A stretch of 64,000 nucleotides of DNA. Source: DATJGR01 sp963735085. Its GTDB lineage: Bacteria > Pseudomonadota > Gammaproteobacteria > Pseudomonadales > Azotimanducaceae. Made by a program: the position numbers and the translations under genes. The stretch is from positions 248,001-312,000 of the forward strand of contig CAVTJP010000006.1 in the NCBI GenBank assembly GCA_963735085.1, given 5' to 3'. Shown in pieces: positions 51,700-60,565 of the stretch; positions within the stretch are counted from its first letter, which is position 1; each line of letters begins with the position of its first letter. The notes below the pieces were generated by a model. That model had not been told where the DNA came from. It was given only the letters and a program-made list of their open reading frames with translations, and made no database searches.

Positions 51700-52371
51700 G
51701 TGGAACCAGCCATCGCACCCAGGACCCGCACCGATACCAAGTACAACCTGATTCTGTCGGCGCTGGAGTTGTTTGCCGCCAACGGCATCGATGCGGTATC
51801 GATGCGCACGATCAACAATGCCGCCGGCACGAAGAACGCATCGGCGGTGCACTATCACTTCGGCAGCAAGCTCGGCATCATCGACGCGATCATCGGCTTC
51901 ATCCGGGAAGAACTCGACACCTCCCGGCTGGATGCCCTTAGTGCACTGGAGAAGCGCGTTCGCAACGATGAGCAGCCAACCTGCCGCGAAATAATGTGGG
52001 CCGCGTTCGCGCCTTACTACCGGCTCTACACCACGCCGGAGTATGGGGCGCACGCATTGCGCTTCCTCGCGCGACTGCAGATCGACATGAGCCCGGAAAT
52101 TCAACACATCCTCAATAGTGAACCGCAGCAGATCGCCAAGCGCTTCGATGCACTGCTTGCGCGTGCGCTGCCGGATTTGCCCGACAGTATCCGGCGCACA
52201 CGCTATCTGTATTTCTGGACGTTGACAGTGCAGATGTTCGCCGGTTCCGGACAGCTGGAATCGACTGTCTTCGGCGACTTGCGAACCTGCTCCGAGGAAG
52301 AGGCGCTGCATCGGCGCTTCGACTACCTCGTTGGCGGCATGGAAGGCCCCGTGACCCCCCTTCTCTCTTAA
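51700..52371 (+). CDS. TetR-family transcriptional regulator
   Basis: A 223-residue regulator. The N-terminal helix-turn-helix spans about residues 10-55: KYNLILSALELFAANGIDAVSM (given by its ends), INNAAGTKNASAVHYHFGSKLGIIDAII. The C-terminal ligand domain is divergent and its inducer unknown. I chose GTG 51700 because AGGAGAG lies just upstream; the frame opens at 51652 with a TTG. It converges on the SDR gene, with only 24 bp between the stops, where CCCCTTCTCTC occurs twice. Confidence 0.82.
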   Translation: MEPAIAPRTRTDTKYNLILSALELFAANGIDAVSMRTINNAAGTKNASAVHYHFGSKLGIIDAIIGFIREELDTSRLDALSALEKRVRNDEQPTCREIMWAAFAPYYRLYTTPEYGAHALRFLARLQIDMSPEIQHILNSEPQQIAKRFDALLARALPDLPDSIRRTRYLYFWTLTVQMFAGSGQLESTVFGDLRTCSEEEALHRRFDYLVGGMEGPVTPLLS

Positions 52372-52395
52372 AGTTGTTCTGGCCCCCTTCTCTCC

Positions 52396-53178
52396 TTACA
52401 GCGAACTCACCATGTGGCCGCCGTCGACGACGACTATCGAGCCGGTCATGTAGCGCGAAGCGTCGGATGCGAGCAGCAGCAGCGGGCCGTCGAGATCGGC
52501 GAACTCACCGAGCCTGCGCTGGGGGATGCGGCGTACGAATTCCGGTGCAATATCGCTGTCGAGCAACGCTTTGCTGACATTCGTATAGATGTAGCCGGGC
52601 GCGAGCGCATTGACACGAATGTTGTGCTTTGCGCCTTCGAGCGCCATCACACGGGTCGCCTGATTCACGCCGGCCTTCGACACCGCGTACGGAAAAATAC
52701 CTTTGGTCGTGCGTTCGCTGGTGATCGAACTGATGTTGACGACAACTGCGCCCGAACGTCGCTGCGCAATCACGCGTCGAGTCAGCTCCCGCGTCATCCA
52801 CCAGACACCTCTCAGGTTGGTGTCGATCACCGTATCCCAACTCGCATCGTCAAGCGTCGCGTAGGTATGCGCGCCGGCTTCGACGCCGGCATTGTTGACA
52901 AGGATATCGACGCCACCGAAGCGTGACTCGGCCGCGTCGAAGAATGCGACCACACTTTGCAGATCGGAAACGTCGAGCGGCACCGCATGCGCATCGCCGC
53001 CCGTCGCGCGAATCTCCTCGACCCGTTCCTCGAGCTTGGCCGTACTGCGCGCACCAAGCAGCACCTTCGCGCCAGCCGCGGCGAGCGTGCCCGCAAGGTG
53101 CCGCCCGATGCCCGTCGACGCGCCGGACAGTACGGCCACTTTGCCGCTTAGCGAGAACAGCTGTGAAAACAGATCCAT
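52396..53178 (-). CDS. Short-chain dehydrogenase/reductase (FabG-like)
   Basis: A 260-residue classical SDR oxidoreductase. It has the cofactor motif GASTGIGRHLAG, ILVNNAGVEAG, the catalytic Ser in VVNISSITS, the YAVSK pair of catalytic Tyr and Lys, and the C-terminal MTGSIVVVDGGHM. Arg/Ala patterns after the first strand (GARSTAKLEERV) are compatible with NADP. The substrate is unknown; the convergent TetR gene may or may not regulate it. The trhO gene ends 4 bp upstream of it on the same strand. Confidence 0.87.
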   Translation of the reverse strand: MDLFSQLFSLSGKVAVLSGASTGIGRHLAGTLAAAGAKVLLGARSTAKLEERVEEIRATGGDAHAVPLDVSDLQSVVAFFDAAESRFGGVDILVNNAGVEAGAHTYATLDDASWDTVIDTNLRGVWWMTRELTRRVIAQRRSGAVVVNISSITSERTTKGIFPYAVSKAGVNQATRVMALEGAKHNIRVNALAPGYIYTNVSKALLDSDIAPEFVRRIPQRRLGEFADLDGPLLLLASDASRYMTGSIVVVDGGHMVSSL

Positions 53179-53181
53179 CGC

Positions 53182-54138
53182 TTATCCTCGTAGATTTGTT
53201 GTGGCGGCTGTTGTGGCGACATTGGCCATCACGGCGCCGACGTGGCGTTCACCGCGCCCAGTCGCAAGCCGCGCCTGCCGCGCGCGTTCAGCGAACCCGG
53301 CCCGCTGTCGTGGTGTCTGCTGCGCAATGCAATACGGGCAACTGACATCCACAATGTAGTCGGGTGAACGTGTGTCAGCCACGGTCAGCGCCCGGCGACA
53401 CGCATGACACGACACATAGCCGCCTTGGTCGAGGCCCTCGGCCACCGAAACGCGCTGATCGAACACGAAACACTCACCGTCGAAGCGGTTTTCCACGCCT
53501 GATTCGCGACACGCGTCCAGATAGCCGAGGATTCCACCGTCGAGTTGATAGACCTCTGAGAATCCTCGATCCAGTAGATACGCGCTGGCCTTCTCGCAGC
53601 GGATTCCGCCGGTACAGAACATTGCAACGCGCGGCTGTCGCTGCGGGTCGAGTTGCGCGGTGAAGCGAGGAAATTCACGGAACGCTTGCGTGTCTGGGTC
53701 GATGGCGCCGGGAAACGTGCCGAGCGCAACTTCGTAGCCATTGCGCGCGTCGATGACCGTGACGTCGCCGTCGTCGAGCAGTTCATTCCACGTCGCCGCA
53801 TCGACACGTACCCCGGTTCGCTTCGCGGGATCGACGTCGTCGCAATGCATCGCGACCAGTTCGTCACGCACACGAACCTTCATCCGAAAGAAGATCGGAT
53901 TGTCCGCATCGCCGCCGGAATAACGCACCGGCATGAATTCAAAACGAGCCTCTCCGCGCAACTGATCGATGAATTCGCGCAGCGCCGAATCGGTGCCCGT
54001 CAACGTCGCGTTGATACCTTCGTGGGCGAGCAGAATCGTGCCACGCAAATCCAATGCTGCGGTAAGCCGACGCAATTGCTCCGCCAGCACCGGAGGCTCT
54101 TCGATTCGCACGAAGCAATAGAACATTGCGACGTTCAT
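53182..54138 (-). CDS. trhO: tRNA uridine(34) hydroxylase TrhO (YceA, rhodanese domain)
   Basis: A 318-residue protein of the TrhO/YceA family. The N-terminal acylphosphatase-like region holds LLAHEGINATLTGT. A rhodanese domain (about 115-225) follows, with TVIDARNGYEVALGTFPGA and the active-site loop MFCTGGIRCEKASAYL (C175). A C-terminal cysteine cluster (SCHACRR, CPYC) is typical. It hydroxylates uridine 34 of tRNAs to 5-hydroxyuridine. I chose ATG 54138, an ATGA overlap with bolA. Confidence 0.9.
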   Translation of the reverse strand: MNVAMFYCFVRIEEPPVLAEQLRRLTAALDLRGTILLAHEGINATLTGTDSALREFIDQLRGEARFEFMPVRYSGGDADNPIFFRMKVRVRDELVAMHCDDVDPAKRTGVRVDAATWNELLDDGDVTVIDARNGYEVALGTFPGAIDPDTQAFREFPRFTAQLDPQRQPRVAMFCTGGIRCEKASAYLLDRGFSEVYQLDGGILGYLDACRESGVENRFDGECFVFDQRVSVAEGLDQGGYVSCHACRRALTVADTRSPDYIVDVSCPYCIAQQTPRQRAGFAERARQARLATGRGERHVGAVMANVATTAATTNLRG

Positions 54139-54470
54139 CCGTTCGAACCGCCCAGGCACGGTGGCGACATCGGTGCCTCACCGAACCGGTCGCGCCATTC
54201 TGCTTCGGTGTACGTGTGCAATGCCAACGCATGAATCGATCCGGCGAGTTCCGCCGCCAGCACGCCGTTGATGCGCCGATGTCGCGCGAGGAGCCGCTGG
54301 CCTTCGAATTCAGCTGCCACCACGACCACCTTGAAGTGGCTTTCCGAACCGCGCGGCACGTTGTGATTGTCACTTTCGTTGATCACTTCGAGGTGCTGCG
54401 GGTCGAGTTCGGCGGCGAGCTTCGCCTCGATCGTGCGTTTTACCGTGGTTGCTGACGCATCGGTATTCAC
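54135..54470 (-). CDS. BolA-family protein
   Basis: A 111-residue BolA-like protein with the class II-type KH-like fold. Features are KRTIEAKLAAELDPQHLEVI, ESHFKVVVVAAEFEGQRLLARHRRINGVL (by its ends) and the C-terminal IHALALHTYTEAEW containing the conserved His. BolA proteins bind glutaredoxins and Fe-S clusters. The start is GTG at 54470, a GTGA overlap with the phosphatase gene. It is followed by trhO through an ATGA overlap. Confidence 0.88.
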   Translation of the reverse strand: MNTDASATTVKRTIEAKLAAELDPQHLEVINESDNHNVPRGSESHFKVVVVAAEFEGQRLLARHRRINGVLAAELAGSIHALALHTYTEAEWRDRFGEAPMSPPCLGGSNG

Positions 54471-55192
54471 GGCTGCAGCGCCATCACGGATACGTTGTCG
54501 AAGCCGCCTTCGCGAAGCGCCGCGTCGATCAGCGCATCAACGAGCCGGCTGGGCTCGTTGTCGCCGTTCGCAGTGCACAGCCGCGCAATCGCCGCGTCAT
54601 CGAGCATGTCGGTCAACCCATCGCTGCACAGCAGGAACAGGTCGCCATCAACACTGTCGATTTCGGTCACATCGCATTCGACATCAATCTCGATGCCCAC
54701 TGCGCGCGTCACGATATTTCGATTCGGCGCGCGCCGCGCCTCGGCCGCCGACAGGATGCCCTGCTCCACCAGTTGCTGAACGAGGCTGTGATCGGACGTC
54801 AACCGCTCCAGCGCGCCGTTGCGGAACCGGTACGCCCGAGAGTCGCCGATGTGCGCGGCGATGAATCGCCCGTCGTGCATCGCACCGACGACCACTGTGG
54901 TGCCCATGCCGTTGTACTCGCGCCGCGAATCCGCCAGTGCGAAGACCCGACGGTTCGCGAGTCCAAGCGCCTCGCGAAGCGCGTCCGGTGCTTCGCGGCG
55001 AGTCAGACGCACAGCATTTTCGACCAGGTGCTGCATCACGACTTCGACCGCCGTCGCGCTGGCAACCTCACCGGCGCGCAAACCACCCATCCCGTCGGCG
55101 AGCACCGCAACGCCGAGGCGCGCGTCGAACGCGAGACAATCCTCGTTGTTGGCTCGTACATTGCCCTGATCCGAGCGCGCGGCGATTCGCAT
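54467..55192 (-). CDS. PP2C-family serine/threonine protein phosphatase
   Basis: A 241-residue metal-dependent phosphatase of the Stp/PrpC type. Motifs are RSDQGNVRANNEDCL, LADGMGGLRAGEVAS (metal-binding Asp and Gly), AHIGDSRAYRFRNG, LLCSDGLTDML and FDNVSVMAL. It acts on phosphoserine or phosphothreonine in the cytoplasm. I chose ATG 55192 (MRIAARSDQG), which matches the family N-terminus; the frame continues to 55273 without similarity. No cognate Hanks kinase is adjacent; the kinase domain at 40507 is one candidate partner by function only. Confidence 0.88.
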   Translation of the reverse strand: MRIAARSDQGNVRANNEDCLAFDARLGVAVLADGMGGLRAGEVASATAVEVVMQHLVENAVRLTRREAPDALREALGLANRRVFALADSRREYNGMGTTVVVGAMHDGRFIAAHIGDSRAYRFRNGALERLTSDHSLVQQLVEQGILSAAEARRAPNRNIVTRAVGIEIDVECDVTEIDSVDGDLFLLCSDGLTDMLDDAAIARLCTANGDNEPSRLVDALIDAALREGGFDNVSVMALQP

Positions 55193-55276
55193 GGTTGGTG
55201 TGCTGCTTCGACCGTGACAGTGTAAACGCTGCGCAGCGGCCCGACGAGGCGCCGACTCGGCCACTTCGCACACCGA

Positions 55277-56056
55277 TCATTTCGTTCCGCGCGGGCGCTG
55301 AGGTATCTCGGCGATATCGCCAAGCTGTGCCGATCTCAGCTTGATCGGCGTCCCGCGTCGCTTTCGAACCCGGATGTTCAGCATCTCCACGCCAACCGAA
55401 AATGCCATCGCAAAGTAGATGTAGCCCCTCGGCACGTGGAAATCGAAACCTTCGCCGATCAGGGTTACGCCAATCAACATCAAGAACGACAGCGCCAGCA
55501 TCTTGATCGTCGGATGCGTTTCGACGAATCGACTGATGGTGCCGGCAGCGGCCATCATGATCAGCACTGCAATGACGACGGCCGCTATCATCACTTCGAC
55601 GTGCGGCACCATACCGATCGCGGTAATCACCGAATCGAGCGAAAACACAATATCGACCAGGCTGATCTGCAGCAGCACGCTGCGCAGGGTCGCGGTGCCG
55701 ATCGCGGGCATCTCTTCGCCGGAGTCTTCGAGCGAGTTGTGCACTTCCTGGGTTGATTTCGCGATCAGAAACAGCCCGCCCAGAATCAGAATCAGATCCC
55801 GCCCCGATATGCCCTCGTTGAACACCGAGAAAAGATTATCGGTAAGTTGCATGACCCAGGTGAGGCTGAGCAGCAGCGCGATGCGCATCCCCATCGCAAG
55901 CGCGAGCCCGATGATTCGGCCACGTGCTCGCTCCGCTTCCGGCAATCGGCCCGTCAGGATCGATATGAAAATGATGTTGTCGATGCCGAGAACGATTTCG
56001 AGCACCGTCAACGTCACGAACGCAACCCAGGTCTGCGGGTCGCTCAGAAGCGCCAT
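55277..56056 (-). CDS. TerC-family integral membrane protein
   Basis: A 259-residue polytopic protein with seven or so predicted helices. The family signatures are VLEIVLGIDNIIFISIL, LLQISLVDIVFSLDSVITAIGMV (by its ends), and GVEMLNIRVRKRRG near the C-terminus. TerC-family proteins are linked to tellurite resistance and metal (manganese) export; the acidic residues in both signatures are retained. I chose ATG 56056 since the upstream TTG at 56065 adds only three residues. The C-terminus lies about 80 bp from the PP2C start. Confidence 0.85.
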   Translation of the reverse strand: MALLSDPQTWVAFVTLTVLEIVLGIDNIIFISILTGRLPEAERARGRIIGLALAMGMRIALLLSLTWVMQLTDNLFSVFNEGISGRDLILILGGLFLIAKSTQEVHNSLEDSGEEMPAIGTATLRSVLLQISLVDIVFSLDSVITAIGMVPHVEVMIAAVVIAVLIMMAAAGTISRFVETHPTIKMLALSFLMLIGVTLIGEGFDFHVPRGYIYFAMAFSVGVEMLNIRVRKRRGTPIKLRSAQLGDIAEIPQRPRGTK

Positions 56057-56129
56057 CGCGTCCAATTCGAGTCATCCAACTGCGGCAGGGTGCCGCATTC
56101 AATCACAACGGCGCGACGCATCGAAATCT

Positions 56130-56149
56130 GGTGTAGTGCGCACTACACC
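56130..56149. promoter_or_regulatory. 20-bp perfect palindrome between terC and the DUF1244 gene
   Basis: GGTGTAGTGCGCACTACACC is exactly self-complementary and lies between divergent genes, 74 bp from the terC start and 66 bp from the DUF1244 start. Its length and symmetry fit a dimeric-repressor operator or a repeat element. The half-site GTGTAGTGCGC recurs at 20287 and 47811. Confidence 0.6.
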
Positions 56150-56214
56150 GGTGTGTCGCCCGCGCGTGCATCCGCTACCATGGCCGCTACGCTTTTTCTG
56201 GATGCGCAATCACC

Positions 56215-56541
56215 ATGGACACGACCCAACCCAAGCCCTCGCAACAGTCCCAGCAGCACCCCGACAGCGCGCTCGAGGAACAGCGTATCGAGGCGGCGGT
56301 GTTCCGACGTCTGCTGGCGCATCTCGACGCGCACCGCGACGTGCAGAACATCGATCTGATGAACCTTGCAGGGTTCTGCAGAAACTGCCTGGCGAAATGG
56401 TACACGGCGGCGGCAACCGAAATGGGCAAGCAAATGGACTACGAACGCGCGCGTGAACGCGTTTACGGCATGCCGTACGAGGAGTGGAAGCGTCGCTTTC
56501 AACGCGAAGCGACACCGGCGGCCAAGCAGCAAGACCACTGA
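56215..56541 (+). CDS. DUF1244 domain protein
   Basis: A 108-residue protein. The region FRRLLAHLDAHRDVQNIDLMNLAGFCRNCLAKWY (positions about 31-64, given in part: DVQNIDLMNLAGFCRNCL) is the hallmark of the DUF1244 family, including its conserved paired cysteines. The function is unknown; the N-terminal Q/P-rich tail is variable. It begins with ATG and is followed 3 nt later by the ABC ATPase, so the genes probably share a transcript. Confidence 0.85.
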   Translation: MDTTQPKPSQQSQQHPDSALEEQRIEAAVFRRLLAHLDAHRDVQNIDLMNLAGFCRNCLAKWYTAAATEMGKQMDYERARERVYGMPYEEWKRRFQREATPAAKQQDH

Positions 56542-56544
56542 CAC

Positions 56545-57453
56545 ATGGCCGATGCCGCCGTCGCGCTGAACGACGTGAGCAAAGCATTCGCTCACGTCGT
56601 CGCCGTCGATCACCTATCGCTGAACGTCCCGCGCGGTGCCGTTTACGGGATTCTCGGACCCAACGGCGCGGGCAAAACTACGACCATACGCATTCTTGTG
56701 GGCATTCTGCGGCCCGATAGCGGCCGCATCACCGTGCTCGATTCGAACGACCCGGCGCGCATCAAGGCACGCCTCGGATACTTGCCCGAGGAAAAGGGCT
56801 TGTACAAAAAGATGCGTGTGCTGGACCTCGTTGCATACTTCGGCCGCCTGAAGGGCATGCCGCGCGCAGCCGCGTACACCCAAGGCGAGCGACTGCTCGA
56901 CGAATTCGGCCTGCGGGACTGGCGCGATCAGAAGTGCGAGACTCTGTCGAAGGGCATGAGCCAGAAGGTGCAGCTCGTCGCGACGCTGATTCACGACCCT
57001 GAACTGATCGTGCTGGACGAGCCATTCTCCGGTCTGGACCCGGTCAACGTCGAACTGGTGCGCAACATCGTGCTCGCTCAGCGAGGTCGGAACCGCACCG
57101 TATTGTTGTCTACGCACGTGATGGAACAGGCCGAACAGATCTGTGATGGCCTTATCCTGATCAATCGCGGTCGCAAACTGTTCGATGGCACGCTGAACGA
57201 CATCCGACGCGCCGCACAACGCACGATCTTGATCGACTACGACGGCAACAGTGCATGCCTGAACGACTTGCCCGGTGTCGGACGCGTCAACGACGCGGGC
57301 CGTCACGCGGAGTTGAGTCTGCTCGCGGATGCCGATCCACAGGTGATTCTTGGTAATCTCCTGAATCGCTTGACGATTCGTCGATTCGACACGCGCGAGG
57401 CGTCGCTCCACGAAGTCTTCGTTCGCGCAGTCGGAGACGACAGTGACCGTTGA
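56545..57453 (+). CDS. ABC transporter ATP-binding protein (NatA-like)
   Basis: A 302-residue ATPase. Walker A is LGPNGAGKTTT, then LGYLPEEKGLYKKM, signature LSKGMSQKVQLVATL and Walker B LIVLDEPFSGLD, with the switch His in LLSTHVMEQAE. The long C-terminal extension (beyond about 220) is typical of exporters of the NatA/DrrA group. Substrate unknown (sodium and drugs are known for relatives). It overlaps the permease gene by 11 nt. Confidence 0.87.
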   Translation: MADAAVALNDVSKAFAHVVAVDHLSLNVPRGAVYGILGPNGAGKTTTIRILVGILRPDSGRITVLDSNDPARIKARLGYLPEEKGLYKKMRVLDLVAYFGRLKGMPRAAAYTQGERLLDEFGLRDWRDQKCETLSKGMSQKVQLVATLIHDPELIVLDEPFSGLDPVNVELVRNIVLAQRGRNRTVLLSTHVMEQAEQICDGLILINRGRKLFDGTLNDIRRAAQRTILIDYDGNSACLNDLPGVGRVNDAGRHAELSLLADADPQVILGNLLNRLTIRRFDTREASLHEVFVRAVGDDSDR

Positions 57454-58969
57454 CGCGTCGAAGGCGCTGCTCGTCGCGACACGCGAATACCTCGAGAACG
57501 TTCGCACCCGAGGGTTCTGGGTCAGCATCCTGATGATGCCGCTCATACTGATCGTCGTTTCGGTCGTGCCGAGCGTGCTCAGCGACGCCGAAGGTCCAGC
57601 GCGTTTCGCGGTACTCGACCGGTCCGGCTGGGTCGAAGATGCCGTCGCGCGACGCATCGTTCACGATGACGTTGCGATGCTCATTGCAGCACTCGCAAAA
57701 CGTTCGCCAACGGACCGACCGGAGCGCCTCGCAGACCTCGGTTCGATCGGCACCGCGCGCGATCGCGCGCATCTCACCCATGACGTCGTGGCACTGATCG
57801 AGGCAGCTGCGCGTGGTGAACCACAACTCGACGTCGCAACTACCCCGGCCGGACGCATTGCCTCCTGGTGGCGGAGCAATCCAGATGCGATCACCGCGTT
57901 CGCTCCCAACGTCTCGTGGGCAAAGTACACCCAGGTCGCGACACGGTCGGGCACCACCAAAGCAGCGTTGAACAATCTGCTCGCCAACGACCGGCTGATT
58001 GGCTACTTCGAGATTCCCGAAGATCCGGTCGCCGACGCCACCGGTGCGGCCTACGTGACGCGAAAACTGACCAATCAGGATGTGCGACGCTGGTACGCAA
58101 CGCTCGTCTCCGACGTCGTCCGCGATCAGCGAATTCGACAGAAACACATATCACCCAGGGTGGCCGACTGGATACAGCGACCCATCGACTTCGTACCGGT
58201 ACGGCTCGATGAGAGCGGTACCGAATCCGAAGCGGAACTTGCCGATACGCTCGGGCAGTGGGCGCCTGTTGGCTTTGTCTATCTCCTGTGGATTTCGATC
58301 TTCTCGATTACGCAGATGCTGCTGACGAATACCGTGGAGGAAAAGTCCAACAAGCTCGTCGAGGTGCTGTTGTCATCGATTGCGCCGGTCGACCTGATGG
58401 CCGGCAAGATCGTTGGCATTGCGGCAACCGGTTTGACGATCGTGCTGTCGTGGCTCGCCATCTTCATCGCCGCGGTGCTTTGGCTGCCCGGTGCACTCGG
58501 CGGCGCGGCGGGCCTGGACCTGTCGAGTCTGGTCGATCATCCCAGATATCTCGCATCGTTCGTCGTATATTTCGGGCTTGGTTACCTGTTCTACGCTGCT
58601 CTGCTGTGCGCCATCGGCTCACTCGCCAGCACGCTGAAGGAAGCCCAGACACTGATGATGCCGATCCAGTTGCTGCTGGTCGTACCGCTGGTCGTCATGG
58701 TGCCCATTGGCAGGACACCGAACGGCATGCTTGCGCAAGTGCTGTCGTGGCTGCCGCCGTTCACCCCGTTCGTAATGATGAATCGGGCAGCGTTTCCGCC
58801 CGGATCGTGGACGTATATCGGCACCACGCTGCTGATGCTGGCGTCCATCTACGTTGCGCTGCGCATGGCGGCGCGCGTATTCGAAACCGGCGTGCTGCTC
58901 ACCGGCAAGCCGCCGCGGCTGCGTCACATTCTGCTTCTACTCCGAGGCAAGCCGCATGCCGCGCGCTGA
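57443..58969 (+). CDS. ABC transporter permease (NatB-like, ABC-2 type)
   Basis: A 508-residue ABC-2 type permease. One helix near the N-terminus (about 30-50) precedes a large periplasmic domain (about 60-270). A cluster of five helices follows, including the family stretch MLLTNTVEEKSNKLVEVLLSS and AGKIVGIAATGLTIVLSWL. This EEKSNK signature is typical of NatB-type exporters. It starts with GTG inside the 3' end of the ATPase gene. It overlaps the following hypothetical gene by 14 nt. Confidence 0.87.
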   Translation: MTVDASKALLVATREYLENVRTRGFWVSILMMPLILIVVSVVPSVLSDAEGPARFAVLDRSGWVEDAVARRIVHDDVAMLIAALAKRSPTDRPERLADLGSIGTARDRAHLTHDVVALIEAAARGEPQLDVATTPAGRIASWWRSNPDAITAFAPNVSWAKYTQVATRSGTTKAALNNLLANDRLIGYFEIPEDPVADATGAAYVTRKLTNQDVRRWYATLVSDVVRDQRIRQKHISPRVADWIQRPIDFVPVRLDESGTESEAELADTLGQWAPVGFVYLLWISIFSITQMLLTNTVEEKSNKLVEVLLSSIAPVDLMAGKIVGIAATGLTIVLSWLAIFIAAVLWLPGALGGAAGLDLSSLVDHPRYLASFVVYFGLGYLFYAALLCAIGSLASTLKEAQTLMMPIQLLLVVPLVVMVPIGRTPNGMLAQVLSWLPPFTPFVMMNRAAFPPGSWTYIGTTLLMLASIYVALRMAARVFETGVLLTGKPPRLRHILLLLRGKPHAAR

Positions 58970-59540
58970 CCGTGGATCGCGTTCGAATCAAACGTTCGCG
59001 CTCGCAGGGCAGTTCGAATTCATCGAGAGAATGAAACGCAGCCAGCGATTGCCACCGCGCGGCCAATTCAGGGTGATTGCCGCCGATGTGCGCGGACCGC
59101 GGTCGCACGGCTTTTCACATACGCTATTTTTCTCCGGCCTGCTGGCTGCGCCGCTTTATCAGGAACTCGTTGCCGCGCACTACACGCTGCCCGCCGAAAC
59201 CAAACACGGTCCGTTCAACGTTGCCGAGCTGACACCGGCGCACTACACGCCGATTTCAGCGTCGCAGTTGCAGCTTGGAGTCGCGCGTCATCTCGAATAT
59301 CGCCGCCATGGCTGCGCGCCGATAGCTGCAGAACGTCGTCGCAACGTCACCGCCTTCATCGACGTGCTGGCGGCACAGGCGTTCGAGATTTTTGCATTGA
59401 CCGAGTGCGACTGGTTCAACGAACCGACCAACACCCGCTACCCCCACGAATGGTCGCATTCGCTGCTCGAGTTTCACGAGTATGTATTATTCGATACGCT
59501 GCACCACAAGCTCCTCTGTCTGATGTTCGCCTTTGACTGA
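58956..59540 (+). CDS. Hypothetical protein between the ABC exporter and lepB
   Basis: A 194-residue protein I cannot assign. It is mostly soluble and rich in His, Phe and Arg, with SHTLFFSGLLAAPLYQELVAAHYTLP-like content (residues 50-75), a second AHYTP (about 95) and a C-terminal HEWSHSLLEFHEYVLFDTLHH region with several histidines that could bind metal. No signal peptide is evident. The start is uncertain: ATG 58956 overlaps the permease stop; ATG 59031 (MKRSQRL) would remove the basic N-terminus. It overlaps lepB, so the cassette appears cotranscribed. Two copies of GCGCACTACAC lie in it at 59175 and 59238, in AHYT codons. Confidence 0.6.
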   Translation: MPRADRGSRSNQTFALAGQFEFIERMKRSQRLPPRGQFRVIAADVRGPRSHGFSHTLFFSGLLAAPLYQELVAAHYTLPAETKHGPFNVAELTPAHYTPISASQLQLGVARHLEYRRHGCAPIAAERRRNVTAFIDVLAAQAFEIFALTECDWFNEPTNTRYPHEWSHSLLEFHEYVLFDTLHHKLLCLMFAFD

Positions 59541-60237
59541 TTCTCGCAACGCCAGCCATCGCTTCTCACAGCTGTGGCGTGATTGGCGCGGTTTCGTGCT
59601 CTTTATCGCCGTCATGGTGGTGTTCCGTTCGGCCATCGCCGACTGGAATCAGGTGCCGTCGGGCAGCATGAAGCCGTCGATTCTCATCGGTGACCGAATT
59701 GTCGTCGACAAGCTCGCCTACGATCTGCGCGTACCGTTCACGCTAAAGCAGATCGCGCGATGGGCCGAACCGCGTCGCGGCGACGTGGTGACGTTTCCGT
59801 CTCCAAGAGACGGAATACTCTATGTGAAGCGCGTGATCGGTCTGCCGGGCGATGTCGTGGAACTGCGCAAAAATCGCCTGTACATCAACGGCACGGGCGC
59901 GCGCTATACGGAGCTGACACCCAGCGAGGCGGCGGCGCTGGAGGTGGAGAACACATCCCGGTATGTCTTCTATCACGAAGATATCGGCACGATGCACCAC
60001 GTCATCATGTTGCGTCGCGATTACACGTCGGCGTATCAGTCGTTCCTGCCGGTGCGGGTGCCGCCGCACAAATATCTGATGCTCGGCGACAACCGCGACA
60101 ACAGCGGCGACTTTCGCGTCATTGGCTGGGTCAATCGCAACCGCATCCTCGGCCGTGCCAATGCGGTCGCATTTTCGCTCGACTACGATCACCACTACGC
60201 GCCACGCATGGATCGATTCTTCGCGAGTCTGCCGTAG
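59533..60237 (+). CDS. lepB: Signal peptidase I
   Basis: A 234-residue membrane serine protease that removes signal peptides. One transmembrane helix (about 20-38, FVLFIAVMVVFRSAI) precedes the catalytic Ser in VPSGSMKPSI (S45) and the general base Lys in ILYVKRVIGLPGD (K99), and the C-terminal LMLGDNRDNSGDFRVIGWV. The start is TTG at 59533, overlapping the previous stop. It lies downstream of a NatAB-like exporter and not next to lepA or rnc as in many gammaproteobacteria, so it may be a second copy or a relocated gene. Confidence 0.92.
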   Translation: MTDSRNASHRFSQLWRDWRGFVLFIAVMVVFRSAIADWNQVPSGSMKPSILIGDRIVVDKLAYDLRVPFTLKQIARWAEPRRGDVVTFPSPRDGILYVKRVIGLPGDVVELRKNRLYINGTGARYTELTPSEAAALEVENTSRYVFYHEDIGTMHHVIMLRRDYTSAYQSFLPVRVPPHKYLMLGDNRDNSGDFRVIGWVNRNRILGRANAVAFSLDYDHHYAPRMDRFFASLP

Positions 60238-60250
60238 CTGGGAGTCGCCG

Positions 60251-60469
60251 CTAGCGACGAAACAACCTGATCACGCCGAACAACGTCAGCGCGACCAGAC
60301 CTGAGCCGATCACCAATGCGAGGCTGGCAAGCAGATAACCGAGCAACTCTTCGTTGCTCTGGTCGAATTCCCGACCGAGCACATAGCTCAGCGCGAGCGC
60401 AGCCAGCAGCGTGAGCAACGTGCGCCGCATACGCCGCGCAGTGTTGTCAGGCTTCTCGGCCTGGTTCAT
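60251..60469 (-). CDS. Small two-helix membrane protein, unknown
   Basis: A 72-residue protein with two predicted membrane helices (about 15-32 and 45-65, LLGYLLASLALVIGSGLVAL) and a basic C-terminal RLFRR. I do not recognise the family. I chose ATG 60469 (MNQAEKPDN), with AGGA upstream; ATG 60487 is 6 codons earlier. It is convergent with lepB, 13 bp apart, and divergent from the Qnr-like gene. Confidence 0.55.
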   Translation of the reverse strand: MNQAEKPDNTARRMRRTLLTLLAALALSYVLGREFDQSNEELLGYLLASLALVIGSGLVALTLFGVIRLFRR

Positions 60470-60565
60470 GCCATTCCTGTTCGGCACGCCTTTCAGTGTC
60501 GTGTACCCCCTGGTAGAGCCTGTTACGCTTGCCTACTCGAATCGATCGAGTCGAATGGCACGCAC

